NCBI GenBank assembly: GCA_032622095.1 | Contig: CP136066.1 | Span: forward strand, 190,580,816-190,644,815 | Length of the DNA: 64,000 nt | From: Siphonodentalium dalli | Taxonomy: Eukaryota; Mollusca; Scaphopoda; Gadilida; Siphonodentaliidae | Direction: 5' to 3' | Shown here: piece after piece, positions 45,630 to 56,574 of the stretch | Numbering within the stretch: position 1 is the first letter of the stretch | Layout: the number at the start of each line of letters is the position of its first letter | Program-made: the position numbers and the translations under genes | Notes under the pieces: generated by a model | Databases searched by the model: none | What the model saw: only the letters and a program-made list of their open reading frames with translations | Told to the model about the DNA's origin: nothing

Positions 45630-47420
45630 ACACACATGGAATGTACAATTACAAATAAATATAATATTAATAGAGACATTTACATATATATTGTTAGTAT
45701 GTTCTTACATAAAAGCAGCAATTGTTTTTTGTGAATGGAGAGTTAGCTTCCTATAATATCTGTATCAATGGTGTAACAGAACGATGTGCGCCCCTGCCTG
45801 ATCACGCCCCTGTGAACTATTGCATCAGTTCCAACTATTACGATGCATGAATAACAGGCGTGGGATTGTTAGTCGGACAGCCGTACTTAGCATGATGACG
45901 AGATCACACGATGCTGATTCTAGCTAGTTCTCAGGAAAGTTCCCAGTCGAACCAGTGCAGAGGTCTAAAAGTTATTAGTTGTTTTGGTAAACTGCACTGG
46001 TCATAATATACGAAAGCTATACTAAAGCTAACTTTAGTGACGAGCCGTTGACAACTAGTTGTCAAGCCTGGCCAGTAACATCGTCACATGATTTTGAAAA
46101 GTAGGTTACCACTTTTACATATAAGCACTGAGGTTTTACCCATCAGTGTTCAGTTGACTGAGTCCTCCTATGAGTACCGCCCTGGGAATGACTTACTGAT
46201 CCAGAAGAGCCTGAGAATGCTAGCATCAGCTGACCTATCTTGAGAAGCGAAGTTATGGTCTAGAAATAAACAGATATCTACGGTTCCATGAGTTGTCGTC
46301 ACACCAAAAAAGTACACAACGTGAAGTCCGGTCGGAACGTCGTATCTCCAACGTACGGGGTTCTGCCACAATGGAGCGTTGACCTCATTGTCCAAATTCA
46401 TCAGCACGCGCTCAACTTTGAACAAAAATCACCAGCTGCAAAACAGTCCCATTGCTACGCTATTTCTGACCGCTGCCGGCATGTGTATTTTCTTAATTAA
46501 ATCTAACATTTTCTATTGAAGTTTTTTGTCAGTTGCAATTCATTCTGGCTTGATCTAGATAATTTTGAAATGAATACGGACAGTTCAGTGTCTCAATGTA
46601 ATGCAGAATGAGTTGTAACTGACAAAAGTCTTTATTAAAACAAAATGAGTGATTTCCTCTCAGTTTGTGTATGTGGTGGCAGTGTTACGCCATGCGTAGC
46701 AGGGTACCGAACTCTGCTATGCGTGGAGCTTGCAGAACACACACAATTTAAATATGGAATATATTCTCAAAATGCATGGACCAGATATGTAAAACAACTA
46801 CCATCAACCAGTAAAATTAAATTATATTGACCTTTTTCTTATTTTCATTAAAGGCTCACTTAATTTTCGTGCCATATTATGTACAATTTGAAAGAGGAAG
46901 CTCCAAAATATTGTATTATCAACTTATCCGATTTAATAAACTGTGAACAATGTTGTTTTTGTTGAGGTACCGACGTGTGTTCTGTGCTTAAGTTTCATCT
47001 GGACTGTACTACAAGGTCTATTATTTTCAATGGAAGGGGATTAACTTTAAATATTAATTTGTTGCATTCTGGGAAAACCGGGAGAAATGTTTCTATGATT
47101 TCAGCTGTTGTCTATTACTCTATGGACTCCTGAGAAATTGTTATATCAAGACACTATACAAAAACTAATCGCTGACCCAAAATTAATTGGGCTTTTAATA
47201 GATTTCCAATAATGAGATATTGCATGTCAAAACCATTGCTATGAAAACATTAATATTAGAGTGGAATTACCGAATTGCTGCGAATAATTGAAATCCACCT
47301 ACTTCGACCCAAAATAAGGCATGTATGATGATGTGTCCACCAAAGACACAAGACACAATAGCAGAATGATTCAAATGCAGTGGTAGAAAACTCATATGAT
47401 CGTTTGTTGAACTTATTTTC
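45630..47420. other. Mostly gene-free stretch
   Basis: One minus-strand open frame (46168-46425, 85 codons, non-ATG start) lies in a slightly GC-richer patch and reads VPTGLHVVYFFGVTTTHGTV. It has a faint look of a beta-sandwich domain such as C1q, but I would not assign it. A stop lies two codons upstream of it. The remainder is unassigned. Confidence 0.4.
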
Positions 47421-47422
47421 TA

Positions 47423-49549
47423 ATGATTGATTGAGGGTTTAACGTCGTTTTAGCCGCTAGGCCATATCACGACCAAGAACAGAATCAGGTATCAAACATA
47501 TCGTAGCGAAGCAACTGTGTAGATGAATCAGAGTGGATTAGATTAAAACAATGCAATGAATTATAAACAAATAAAAGCACACAAGGGGAAATTTTTCCAC
47601 CTGGAGTCTGCTGGAGTCGGGAATATAAATTCAAGAACTGACTAGTGTGCAATCATACTATAAAACGTATAAAAGTAGTACAAGAATAGATAATATATAG
47701 CAAACAAATAACACGCAATTACCAAGGATCCACATCGAGATATGTAAAGTAGCTTTTAAAATCAGATTTTGCATTGATAAGGTATTATAATAGTTAATGA
47801 ATCGCGCATAAACCTTTATCAATGCGTCAAGCTGACGATCGGGTAAGTGAGACAGAATGTCATCCCTCATTCAACCGACAGCGTTGAGCCACAAATACTG
47901 TTTTTGTCTTTGAGAGTTAATCGTTTGTCATCAATCATCTGGTCAAATCTTGAAATCCCAAAGAAGTACCTCTCTTTCTGAGAGTCGATACGTTTGAGTG
48001 AGTTTGGTGATATTTGATTCGAAGCAACATGCGATGTTTCTTTTGGGACAATAGGATCAACTTGGACATATTGTTTTGGAGGAAATATCTCAACGGCGGA
48101 AGCGGTAGCCATTACCCGCGATACAGGTTCTGGAACAGGATAATATCAGTCTCCTCAACCTGTGTTGCTACATGCAGTGATATACTGTCGAGTTTGGTTT
48201 GACTCCCTGTCTGAGTGCTGGCATCAACACACATTTTGGTAGACACGAGTGCTGAGTATGTGGCCTGTGGAAAGGACGGTCGAGGACCAACTATTTTCGT
48301 AGTATCTATATATGACCTATGCTTCCCATCATTACATCGTTGAATCTTGACAGTTTGAAACATTTCTTAAGATTCGTACAATCCTTATGATCATGACCAT
48401 AAATAGAACATCGTGCAAATATGGTTTCTTTACTATTACTGTTCCTGGCCATGGCCATACCGCTGACATTTATAGCATCTCAATGGGTTTGGAACATATG
48501 TGCTTAAATCCATATTCATATACCCCACCTTCAATGTCGGTGTATGTTCGCACCGATTGAAGGTCATAAGATAATATTCAAAGGAACTTTTTGTCCATCA
48601 ATTGTTTTTGTAAATCTACGAACTTCGTAAATCCCTGTGGTGCTAACTCAGACAATATTTCTGAATCAGAAGAGTCAGCTATATATCGAGTTCTCAACAC
48701 AGCTCTGCTACTGTTCAGTGTCTTGTGAGGAGTAATCAACACTGGTGTTCGTGCAATAGATGATAATTGCACAATAGCGTCAGCTTGAATTTTTCTTGAA
48801 CATTCGATCAGAAGAGAGCCACTTAGTGGCCCAGTCCTGATCGGTTTGACAGATTTTAATTGGCCGGCTATGTTTTGTAGCGTTTTATCAATTACAAATA
48901 CAGAAGGTCTCTTGACATTTGGATAAAAACCAAGTACCAAGTACTGAGGATATACCTCATCGTCAGTGGAATTGGGGTGGTGGTCAACCTTACGTTTTTG
49001 TTTGTTATGAGTTGTCATGTGAAAAGCAAATAATCGACAACTACCCTTCGAATTATGGTCGGGCCAAAGACTGGTACATAGCTGAAGCGGTGACCCGTTT
49101 AGCCACTGCACATAGCAGCCTTCCGATACCTCGCCACAGCGAGACAGGCGTGAACAGTACAAACCTGAAACAGTTATGAGTCAGGAAGACGAAATGCAAA
49201 CAGACATGACACGAAAGAAACAACATCCATGAAAAACAGAAGACACAACTTGACACCAGAAACAATAGAACAAATGGCAGAAATGTAATCGAAAACACTG
49301 TGGAGAGGCGTGACTAGCCGATTGATTGATCCGGGTAAACTCAACCACCCGTCGTGAAGAGAAGTGGGACCAAAGAGGACCATGAGCTAAGCCGCATCCG
49401 CAGGTCGATGTCTCACGTGATACGGCCACCCTAGTACCTCCAGGACTCCTACAACGCACGGGATGCACCCCACGGCAATCAGGGTGCCACATTAGGGGAT
49501 TCTTACCCCTCACAGTGGGGTGGTGGGCCTATTCTACCCCGAGCCCACA
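47423..49549 (-). mobile_element. ORF1-only non-autonomous LINE ('half-LINE'), minus copy
   Basis: Read from 49549, the 5' end is TGTGGGCTCGGGGTAGAATA. ORF1 runs 49018-47719. A 3' UTR follows and the 3' end is GGCCTAGCGGCTAAAACGAC, GTTAAACCCTCAATCAATCA at 47423. Length 2127 bp, against 2123 bp for the plus copy. Overall identity is perhaps 80% by eye, so the copies inserted independently and the RT-less layout predates them. Flanking target duplications are not evident. Confidence 0.8.
47719..49018 (-). pseudogene. Degenerate LINE ORF1 (gag-like), minus copy
   Basis: It starts MTTHNKQKRKVDHHPNSTDD at 49018 and stays open to about 48578, including VYPQYLVLGFYPN and IDKTLQNIAGQLKSVKPIRT. A frameshift follows, then the region matching the plus copy's YVPNPLHCFKC knuckle (about 48465-48520). 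A second CCHC region (about 48370-48430) keeps a C-x3-GH-x4-C part. The frame then splits into pieces (48112-48363, 47867-48112) with KIVGPRPSFPQATYSALVST. The stop equivalent to the plus copy is at 47719-47721. Its N-terminal third is better preserved than in the plus copy. Non-functional as it stands. Confidence 0.8.
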
Positions 49550-49558
49550 ATGGGAAAC

Positions 49559-49625
49559 ATATTATCTATACATTTTCTAAGGAAGCTACTCGTCAATGAG
49601 TATTTAGTATAGAACGGGTTAAAAA
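49559..49625. mobile_element. Fragment of an unidentified repeat end
   Basis: ATTATCTATACATTTTCTAA to TGAGTATTTAG matches 6010-6060, and TTTAGTATAGAACGGGTT resembles the 18-bp terminus of the 8024-8907 element. It lies directly at the 5' flank of the half-LINE. Confidence 0.4.
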
Positions 49626-49629
49626 AAAT

Positions 49630-50500
49630 GTCCACGTAGTGTTTCAATCCTGATCTTTTTCCACCCGATCAAGCTCGATCATATTGTGTACGCCAACAGG
49701 ATAAATCTATTATGTGATCTGGGTAGCCAAGCTACAAGGCAGAATTCAGTACCCGCGCTAGGCTGGTCTGAACCCAGAATGCAAGGCAGAGTTCAGTCCC
49801 CTGCTGCGTTGGTCTGACCAATGGCAGTATGTAAGGCCTTCGGATTGAGTACATGTGCAGAATCATAAAATAAAAAACAAACCATCATTGTCCAGAAGAA
49901 CGTGATCGAACAACTACCAATAGTATTTATTTTCGTTATAAATAATCTGGCAATGACGCCTGTTGAAACGAGTATTATGTAGATATCAACTGTTATATAA
50001 TACTAGCTCCCTTTATTCAGGGTCGGGGTGACCTGCCCCCCCCCCCCCTCGGTGCGCTTTAATTTTTGATTAATTTTGAGATACCTTCTCAAAATAACGT
50101 ATCAATGAGTCGAGATAACGTCTCAATATTTCGAGATAAATATCTAAAAATGTCGAGATATTTTCTCAATATTTCGAGATAACGTCATGCACGTCAACTC
50201 TATGGCATTCATATCTGTTTCGATATTGGCGTCATTAAGTGAAACATTGATATGGACGTCATCACCCCCGAATCGTCACCTCTGTTAAAATAATATCGCA
50301 TTCATTTCGTTACTGGACATATAATTACAATGAAAATAAGGTTACAAAATATCTTCTTTTTTGTACACTTTTCTTGATTATTGTGGTGTTACATATTGTT
50401 GCATATTTACCCACGGCCAATTCATCGACTCCCTTTAAATTGTAATTGATATGTTGCACGACTTGTTGCCCAAATAGAAGTCTAACACCATAAAAACATC
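49630..50500. other. Gene-free stretch downstream of the GPCR
   Basis: Contains a C-run (50035-50048) and a cluster of TATCTCGA / TCGAGATA words, with CTCAATATTTCGAGATAA twice (50130-50185). There is also a small direct repeat, AAGGCAGA-TTCAGT, at about 49737-49800. No clear polyadenylation signal for the GPCR is identified. Confidence 0.5.
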
Positions 50501-50502
50501 TT

Positions 50503-50755
50503 TAACCCTTCCACGACTGGAGTTTCCTGAAATTTTGCGAAAACCCTCTGTCAATACATTCTCGTTTATATGCGTGTCTCCCATAGATAGGCTCGCAGAT
50601 ACATGAGCATATATTGACCTAACAATATTTACCTTGACCTTGTAAACCAGTGAATTCTCTTATATGTGCGAGGATGGAACCCTGGGGGAGACTCGCATAT
50701 ATAAGAGAATTATTGGCACATAATCTCAGTGCAACTCCTGTCAGGAAAGGGTTAA
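50503..50755. mobile_element. PiggyBac-like MITE with TTAA target duplication
   Basis: TTAA at 50503-50506 and 50752-50755 flanks imperfect termini CCCTTCCACGACTGGAGTT and the complement CCCTTTCCTGACAGGAGTT (about 14 of 19 match). TTAA duplications are diagnostic of the piggyBac superfamily as known. The interior has hairpins related to 29996-30227 (TCTTATATGTGCGAG ... CTCGCATATATAAGA). The right TTAA supplies the stop codon of the GPCR. Confidence 0.75.
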
Positions 50756-51759
50756 TTACTTATAACCTGGACGTTTGTCTGTCTTGAAGCGGATCTAGAT
50801 ACAGATCGATTTTTCCCCACTTTACGATCAAAACATGCAATGAGACAGCTACCCCTTATCTGCGGGGACATTATGGCATAAATTATTGGATTTAAAGCAC
50901 TATTTAACATGGTACAATATGCAGCTATTTCTCCCATGATTGGAGTAAGATGTTCTCCAACAGGGTAGTAGCCACGCTCCTGTATGAACCGCGTGATAAA
51001 TATAGACCTAATCGCGAACGGCATTTGCAGGATCACAAACATTACTATCACCATGACAACCATCACAAGCAGACGACATTGGCCAGAATTTTCGCGGTTG
51101 AACTCTTTACGCATGTCGGCGAACCACTTAAATTTAAAAAAATGGAAAAGAATAAGTAATGCGATGGGGATGGCAAAATATACTAGAATGGTGTCCAACT
51201 CAAAAGCGACCCCATTTCCGCCATCCCCCCGAAGATACAGGAGGAAAACGCGATTCAACACTCCAAGTACCAAAGAGAATAGATGAATCCCCAGACACAG
51301 ATAACGAGTTCTCCGATTGGTCAGTTTCGACAAAGATTCCAAAGGATAGCCAATGCTATAGCATCTGACGGCGGAAATTAGGACGAGGTGGTAAGATGAT
51401 CCGATTCTTCCTATTTCTTGAACAAAAGAAATCCCTATTGTGATATGTTGATGGAACTCATATATTACGTGTAGTCTACTGGAGAGAATTGTAGACACAG
51501 AAATAAAAATGGCGTCGGATATGGCTAAACTAGCCAGGCATATGTATGTCGGTTTCTTGAGAATCTTGCTGCGCAGGATAGTGAAGATTACCACGACATT
51601 TGGCAAGAAGCCTATCGCAAATATGCTCCATGTTATTAACTGCTTGCGCAGTATTTTGGCGGAATCCTGTCCCGAGCTGTCGTTTTGTCCAGATTGTCGC
51701 AGGGTGTTGTTGGGTTCAGTGTCCGAATGGTTGAGGAGAAAAGCGCTCATTTCTTCCAT
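50752..51759 (-). CDS. Rhodopsin-like (class A) G-protein-coupled receptor, single exon, orphan
   Basis: A 335-residue plasma-membrane receptor expected to signal through heterotrimeric G proteins; the ligand is unknown. The N-terminus has three N-glycosylation sequons (N10, N17, N26). Seven hydrophobic segments lie at about 40-63 (N54 = 1.50), 71-93 (LASLAISD, D82 = 2.50), 111-134, 152-175, 189-209, 228-252 and 274-297, the last with N290-P-I-I-Y294. C305 and C309 could be palmitoylated. Deviations from class A: VRC (131-133) instead of D/E-R-Y, Gln245 where CWxP has Trp, and no cysteine near the start of TM3 or in loop 2, so the usual disulfide is absent. The ATG at 51757-51759 follows an in-frame stop about eight codons upstream. 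M4 is an alternative start. The stop TAA lies in a MITE target site. It resembles intronless invertebrate orphan or chemosensory receptors. That is an inference. Confidence 0.88.
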   Translation of the reverse strand: MEEMSAFLLNHSDTEPNNTLRQSGQNDSSGQDSAKILRKQLITWSIFAIGFLPNVVVIFTILRSKILKKPTYICLASLAISDAIFISVSTILSSRLHVIYEFHQHITIGISFVQEIGRIGSSYHLVLISAVRCYSIGYPLESLSKLTNRRTRYLCLGIHLFSLVLGVLNRVFLLYLRGDGGNGVAFELDTILVYFAIPIALLILFHFFKFKWFADMRKEFNRENSGQCRLLVMVVMVIVMFVILQMPFAIRSIFITRFIQERGYYPVGEHLTPIMGEIAAYCTMLNSALNPIIYAIMSPQIRGSCLIACFDRKVGKNRSVSRSASRQTNVQVISN

Positions 51760-52838
51760 AAAGCTTATGTTATCCCGATATCAGCGCATGCAAGGTCAGG
51801 CACATACATATAGCAATGTCGCGCCTGCAAAGACAAGAATATTATTTCGGTCATAGAATACATGACACTCTACAGCATTTCGGTATCGATGATATGTTCG
51901 TGTTCTGATAACAGTTTTCGAGAGAGATTATGTTCATTCATAATGTAAACAAACCGAGATTTCCCCACCTCGGAATTTAAAAACACAATAAAACATAGGA
52001 ATCCGTCCCTTGGGTACAAATTATCGCAGAACATAAACGATCCATATCAAAGAATTTTGAATGCGGAGACAAATTTGTGTTATTGAGTGTAAACGAGGAG
52101 AATTTTATTAAAATTAGCCAAATAATGTTATTGATAGTAACGCTGGTGGAGCACTTCGGTTTATGCCGAACTTGAAGCAAATCCGTGTCAATTTCATTGT
52201 CACTTTCATCATGTTCATTTCATAATTCCATCCATACGATACTGCCCGAACGCATGTCGATTTCAAATTCGGCGGAAAACGTCACTATTGACCGAATTCA
52301 CGTGAACCTACATGGAAATGTCTTCTGCTTTGTTCGTAATTATTTGTTCCTTATTAAAAAATAGCAGGATTATATGATATTTATTGATTATCAGATTATC
52401 ATATATCAGACCCAACCATCCCTTGTCGCCACATCCTTGTACTACTGACAATTTTCGTGTGTTCTCCACAACGTCTTCTGATTTGGTTCAGGAGATCTAG
52501 AGCTGTTAGAAATTCTTGCCCTGATCAATAAACACGTACGCTTTAACTTGAAAAAAGATGCGATTAAGTTGGATTGGCAGCTAATTAGGCGCCCTGTATA
52601 TGCACATAGAAGAAAATAATGACTTTTACAACAAAATATGAACATTATAAATATAAGATACAAATGATACTTGTATCAAATACATGAGCGATCTTTGATG
52701 CGGGGAGAACATTACACCTAGTACCGGCGACCACGTGGATTTCAAAATCTGACCTAGAATCCGTGTTATCTCGACCGTAATCGGTTTCGGATTCTGAATC
52801 CAGATTCTCCCACGAAATAATGACTCTGGCGGTTCCTA
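51760..52838. other. Upstream region of the GPCR
   Basis: This is 5' flanking sequence of the minus-strand receptor. No TATA box, upstream coding exon or transposon end is convincingly seen. The frame 52645-52977 runs into the MITE at 52841 and is incidental. Confidence 0.45.
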
Positions 52839-52840
52839 AA

Positions 52841-53290
52841 GGTTTAAACATGTAAATATGTTTCGGAGTGACATATAGCGGATGTGGGAGGAATATATAG
52901 GAGAGAATAAAAAAGACTCTGGCCCCTGATTGGTCAATAGCCTTATGTGTTTTTTGCATAAACAAATCATCACACATCTTCCCTGTGATTTCTCATAGGT
53001 AAAATTGCCATTGGCACATGATTTAGTGAAGTTTGTAGTGAAGTTTGAATTCTGTGGTGTGGTCTAAAATATGACATATTTTTTTAGTGCGGTTCTGATA
53101 CTAGTTACGAAAACACAAGATTTAAAGACGAATTCCCTGCGAGATGGACATGACTTTTTTGCATAAAATGTTTCCGCAAATGTCAATCTCAGATTTAGAG
53201 AAAAGTTTGGACCTAGGATTTATATTATGAACATTATACGCTAAAACGTTTTCACCGAGGCCTATGGAAACATTTACACCAGTGCAGACC
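52841..53290. mobile_element. Diverged copy of the TA-flanked MITE
   Basis: Shares TTTCGGAGTGACATATAGCG, GGCCCCTGATTGGT, TAGTGCGGTTCTGATACTAG and the terminal TTTACACCAGTG with the complete element at 53669-54111, about 830 bp downstream in the same orientation. Its left terminus is decayed. Confidence 0.75.
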
Positions 53291-53668
53291 TGAAAATGTC
53301 ATACTTTATTTTTCAATGTGCTGATAAAGCCATGTGCCTGATGCTCAGCTGATTAGATCTGGACTCAATGACCTCACATCACCAGAGGTTCCCTCATGGA
53401 AAGAATCTTGTACAGTCCCCCATAGCTGATCCAAGTTTGCAACACCAGAACCCCAAAACTGTGTGAAAATGGGGGCTGAACATGAATTGTGGTGGGAAAT
53501 TATGCTTTTTTGATGAATAATGTGTTAAAGTGGGTGGGGAAAATTGTGTGTAATAAATAAAGAACCACAGAAGTGATTTTGTTTTTATACACACTTATTC
53601 CATTGAGAGGTAATTCTGAAGAAATGTGGGGAGTTACAATTATTCCTCGAAAAGGTGCTATCGCTTTA
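53291..53668. other. Gene-free stretch between two MITE copies
   Basis: Unique AT-rich sequence. The minus frame 53394-53594 has no recognisable product. Confidence 0.45.
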
Positions 53669-54111
53669 GGTTACACTGGTGTAAATTTGTTTCGGAGTGA
53701 CATATAGCGGATGCCTGAGGAATAAAAAGGAGAGAATAAAATAGACACTGGCCCCTGATTGGTAAGAGCCTTGTGAATATTTTTGCATTACAAGATCAAC
53801 ATACCTGTTCCCTGTGATTTTCCGTAGGTAAAATAGCCATTGGCACAGGCATTATCTTTGTAGTGAAGTTTGTATTTTGTTTAAAATATGACATTATTTT
53901 TTTAGTGCGGTTCTGACACTAGTTACGAAAAGACAAGATTTAAAGGCGAATTCCCTGCTAGACGGGCATGGTTTTTTTTGCATAAAAAGTTTCCGCAAAT
54001 GTCAATCTTTCAGATTTAAAGAAAATGTTGGACCTAGGATTTATATTGTAAACAGTATACGCCAAAACGTTTGCACTGAGACCTATGAAAAACATTTACA
54101 CCAGTGTAACC
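53669..54111. mobile_element. Complete 443-bp TA-flanked MITE
   Basis: GGTTACACTGGTGTAAAT at 53669 is complementary to the end ATTTACACCAGTGTAACC at 54111, and TA flanks both sides (53667-53668, 54112-54113). It is non-coding. TA duplication suggests mobilisation by a Tc1/mariner-type transposase. The 1-341 copy in duplication A is the same locus. Confidence 0.85.
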
Positions 54112-55725
54112 TACACAGCGATAACCGCGCCGGTGAGCCACATTAAGTCATCAATGAAACTATTTTAAGATCAACGGTGTCATCGGCGACTTATTAACAG
54201 TTCTTATATATTTATTCCGCAACATTATATTTCGACCAAATAAACGGTGCGGCGGTGCGGCCCATGGCAACTGTTAGTTATCACCGAAAAGCCAAAAAAG
54301 CGAACTTCTCTATACACCCAAAAATAAAGTTTAGTCAAAATTGTTGGGTTATCCAAAGTTGGATTAATGGTTGGGTCAAATTCCAGAAGTTGGGTTCAAT
54401 TATAGGGATCAGTTTAGTTAATAATCAATGGTTTTGAGTTGCGCCCCTCGATACATATTTGCTGGATGTGAGCACTCTTTGTTATATTTTCTTCTCATTA
54501 TTGGTATCAAACTCTGTTAAATACAAGGTGAATGGATCTGTTATGTAGGAATTATATAGTTTCTTTGGTCTTTGGTACATGTACTCTTTTCTAGGTTGTT
54601 ATTTTATTCCCGAAAAGGTAGTCAGTATTATGTTAAACATCGTTTCGGACTTTCATATTACATACATCTAGGTTCGAAGTCTGGTTTAATTCAATATCTC
54701 TCCTCCTTTCAGTCGTTAAGATCGGAAATTAATCCATTTATTGGACTTATATTTGGGAAACTTAATTTATGACCAGAGTATGTGGCAAAACTCATCCATT
54801 GAGATGAAATAATATAATATTGACCTAAATAGGTTTGCCCTAACCCCATCTTTACATATATTTACTTCAAACTCAATGTTTAGTTAATTTAAAGGCACGA
54901 CCGGCGTTCGTTTCAGAAATATTCATATTTGTTCAAATCGCCACCAACGGAAGGAATATTAAAATATATATATTTTATCATATGCCAAACATAATCAGCA
55001 CGTAAATAGTATATTGTCGTCAAGACGTACATGTATGATGGTGGACGTAAACAACAGCCTGCTCGTGTTACACAAGTTGTGCTTCTGTTTACATAATACA
55101 GCGCAATTCTATTGGTTAATTACACAAAAATGATATAAACGCTCATTATTGTTTTCATATCAGGAAAACAGTAACAAATAACGCTCTTTATGTTTACCAT
55201 ATCAGGATCTAAACAAAAGCCAGTAACTGTAACGTTTTTTGCTTTTGTTTACATAACAAAGGGAAAACAATTGACAATAACATACTGTTTATGACATATT
55301 TCTGAATGGTTTAAGAACAGCTGTGTCTATATTTTACTATTCTTTCTGGTTATGGCGGTTTTTGACGGAGATGAATATTTTAACAGCATACCCATCACCA
55401 ACGCCGCCCGTATCTTTAACGCAACCTTTGGTTACAAAGTTGAGTTACCATAACCCAATGTTTGGTTAATTGTTTCTAACACAACTAGTTTAGTTAACAG
55501 TTCTAAACCAACGTTTATTCTGATTCGGTTGACTGAATTAACGTTGGGTTAGAGTCTGACAAAATTTTAGTTATAATCAGCACAATTTGTTTTATTGTTG
55601 CGGGTCGGAGACAATTATTGCTTGTAAAGCAATATATGCGGAGAAGCTCGGGTTACGGGTTATCCTACGGAGTTGTTCGCCTTTTGTCACATCCTAAATT
55701 GGAGTGAACTAAAGGCAGATACTTT
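54112..55725. other. Gene-free stretch of copy B
   Basis: Corresponds to 342-640 joined directly to 3072-4366, since the Harbinger-like element is absent (junction at 54410-54412). There is a 15-bp extra block near 54938. Confidence 0.6.
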
Positions 55726-56574
55726 GGCCGGAATTGTCATCTCAGGTTTAAATCTGGTCTACGTAAACAGCTAGGTGTAAGCCATCGCTTGACATCTAAA
55801 TTCGCAGGTCTAAGTGACGCATTCGTCATCTCTAGTTTAAACCAGGTCAAGCCAGACCGGTGGTTTATCAGTAACGTCTCTGTATCGTCGAGATAATTAA
55901 TCGTACTTTCCTTATACGGACCACCGCGTTTTATTGATTGCGAAAATCAATAATTTCCACAGCGATATTTATAAGCGAGAAGCACCACACCTATAAAGTG
56001 TGCGGGGAATTAGTTTTTGTCAATTTCGATATTTATTTTGCGTTTTAAAAGCTTAAAACGGCAACTAAACCATATAATTCGACGGTCCAGATACACCAGC
56101 TTTACCGAGGCTAAACCTTTGATGACGAATCCGTCTTTTATCGATCGCTATTTAGAATTGTCAAATAATCAGATCAAATGGTGGAGCTGTACATAATCTC
56201 GAGTGAGAGCGTGTCTAAGTATTCTCGCTTGTGGCAATCACAAATATAAGTTTTTTAATTTCTGCATGACGGGAGATTATAACATTGAAAAAAAATTAAC
56301 AACACTATTTTTTCATCTTTTTTTAAAATTAAATTTTACTTATTTTTAAATCAAAATTTTGAAAATCTAACGCGTTATACCACCCGCCTGGTTACCGTCC
56401 GACTGGTAACATGGTAGTTTGACTACATGCTCATACGAACCGAATAGAGTTGTCAATTAGCTGGCATCTGAACGACAAAAACGCCCCCCTTAGACCGGTT
56501 TTGGTTGAACCACCAATGTAGGTTAAAACCAGGTTTAAACTCGGAGGTTTGAACCGGAGATGACGACTCCGGAC
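55726..56574. mobile_element. Copy B of the GGCCGGA-type TIR element
   Basis: This corresponds to 4367-5200. It carries an extra 14-bp block near 56536-56550, next to its right terminus, and point differences inside that terminus. Confidence 0.7.

Noticed and set aside
50950-51856. Plus-strand frames (69-115 codons) across the GPCR
   Set aside because: They are antisense shadows of the receptor.
52645-52977. 110-codon minus-strand frame upstream of the GPCR
   Set aside because: Nearly half of it lies in a MITE copy and no domain is recognisable.
53669-54111. LTRs of a retrotransposon formed by the two repeats at 52841 and 53669
   Set aside because: The termini are inverted with TA flanks, the interior between them lacks primer-binding, gag or pol sequence, and the copies are strongly diverged.
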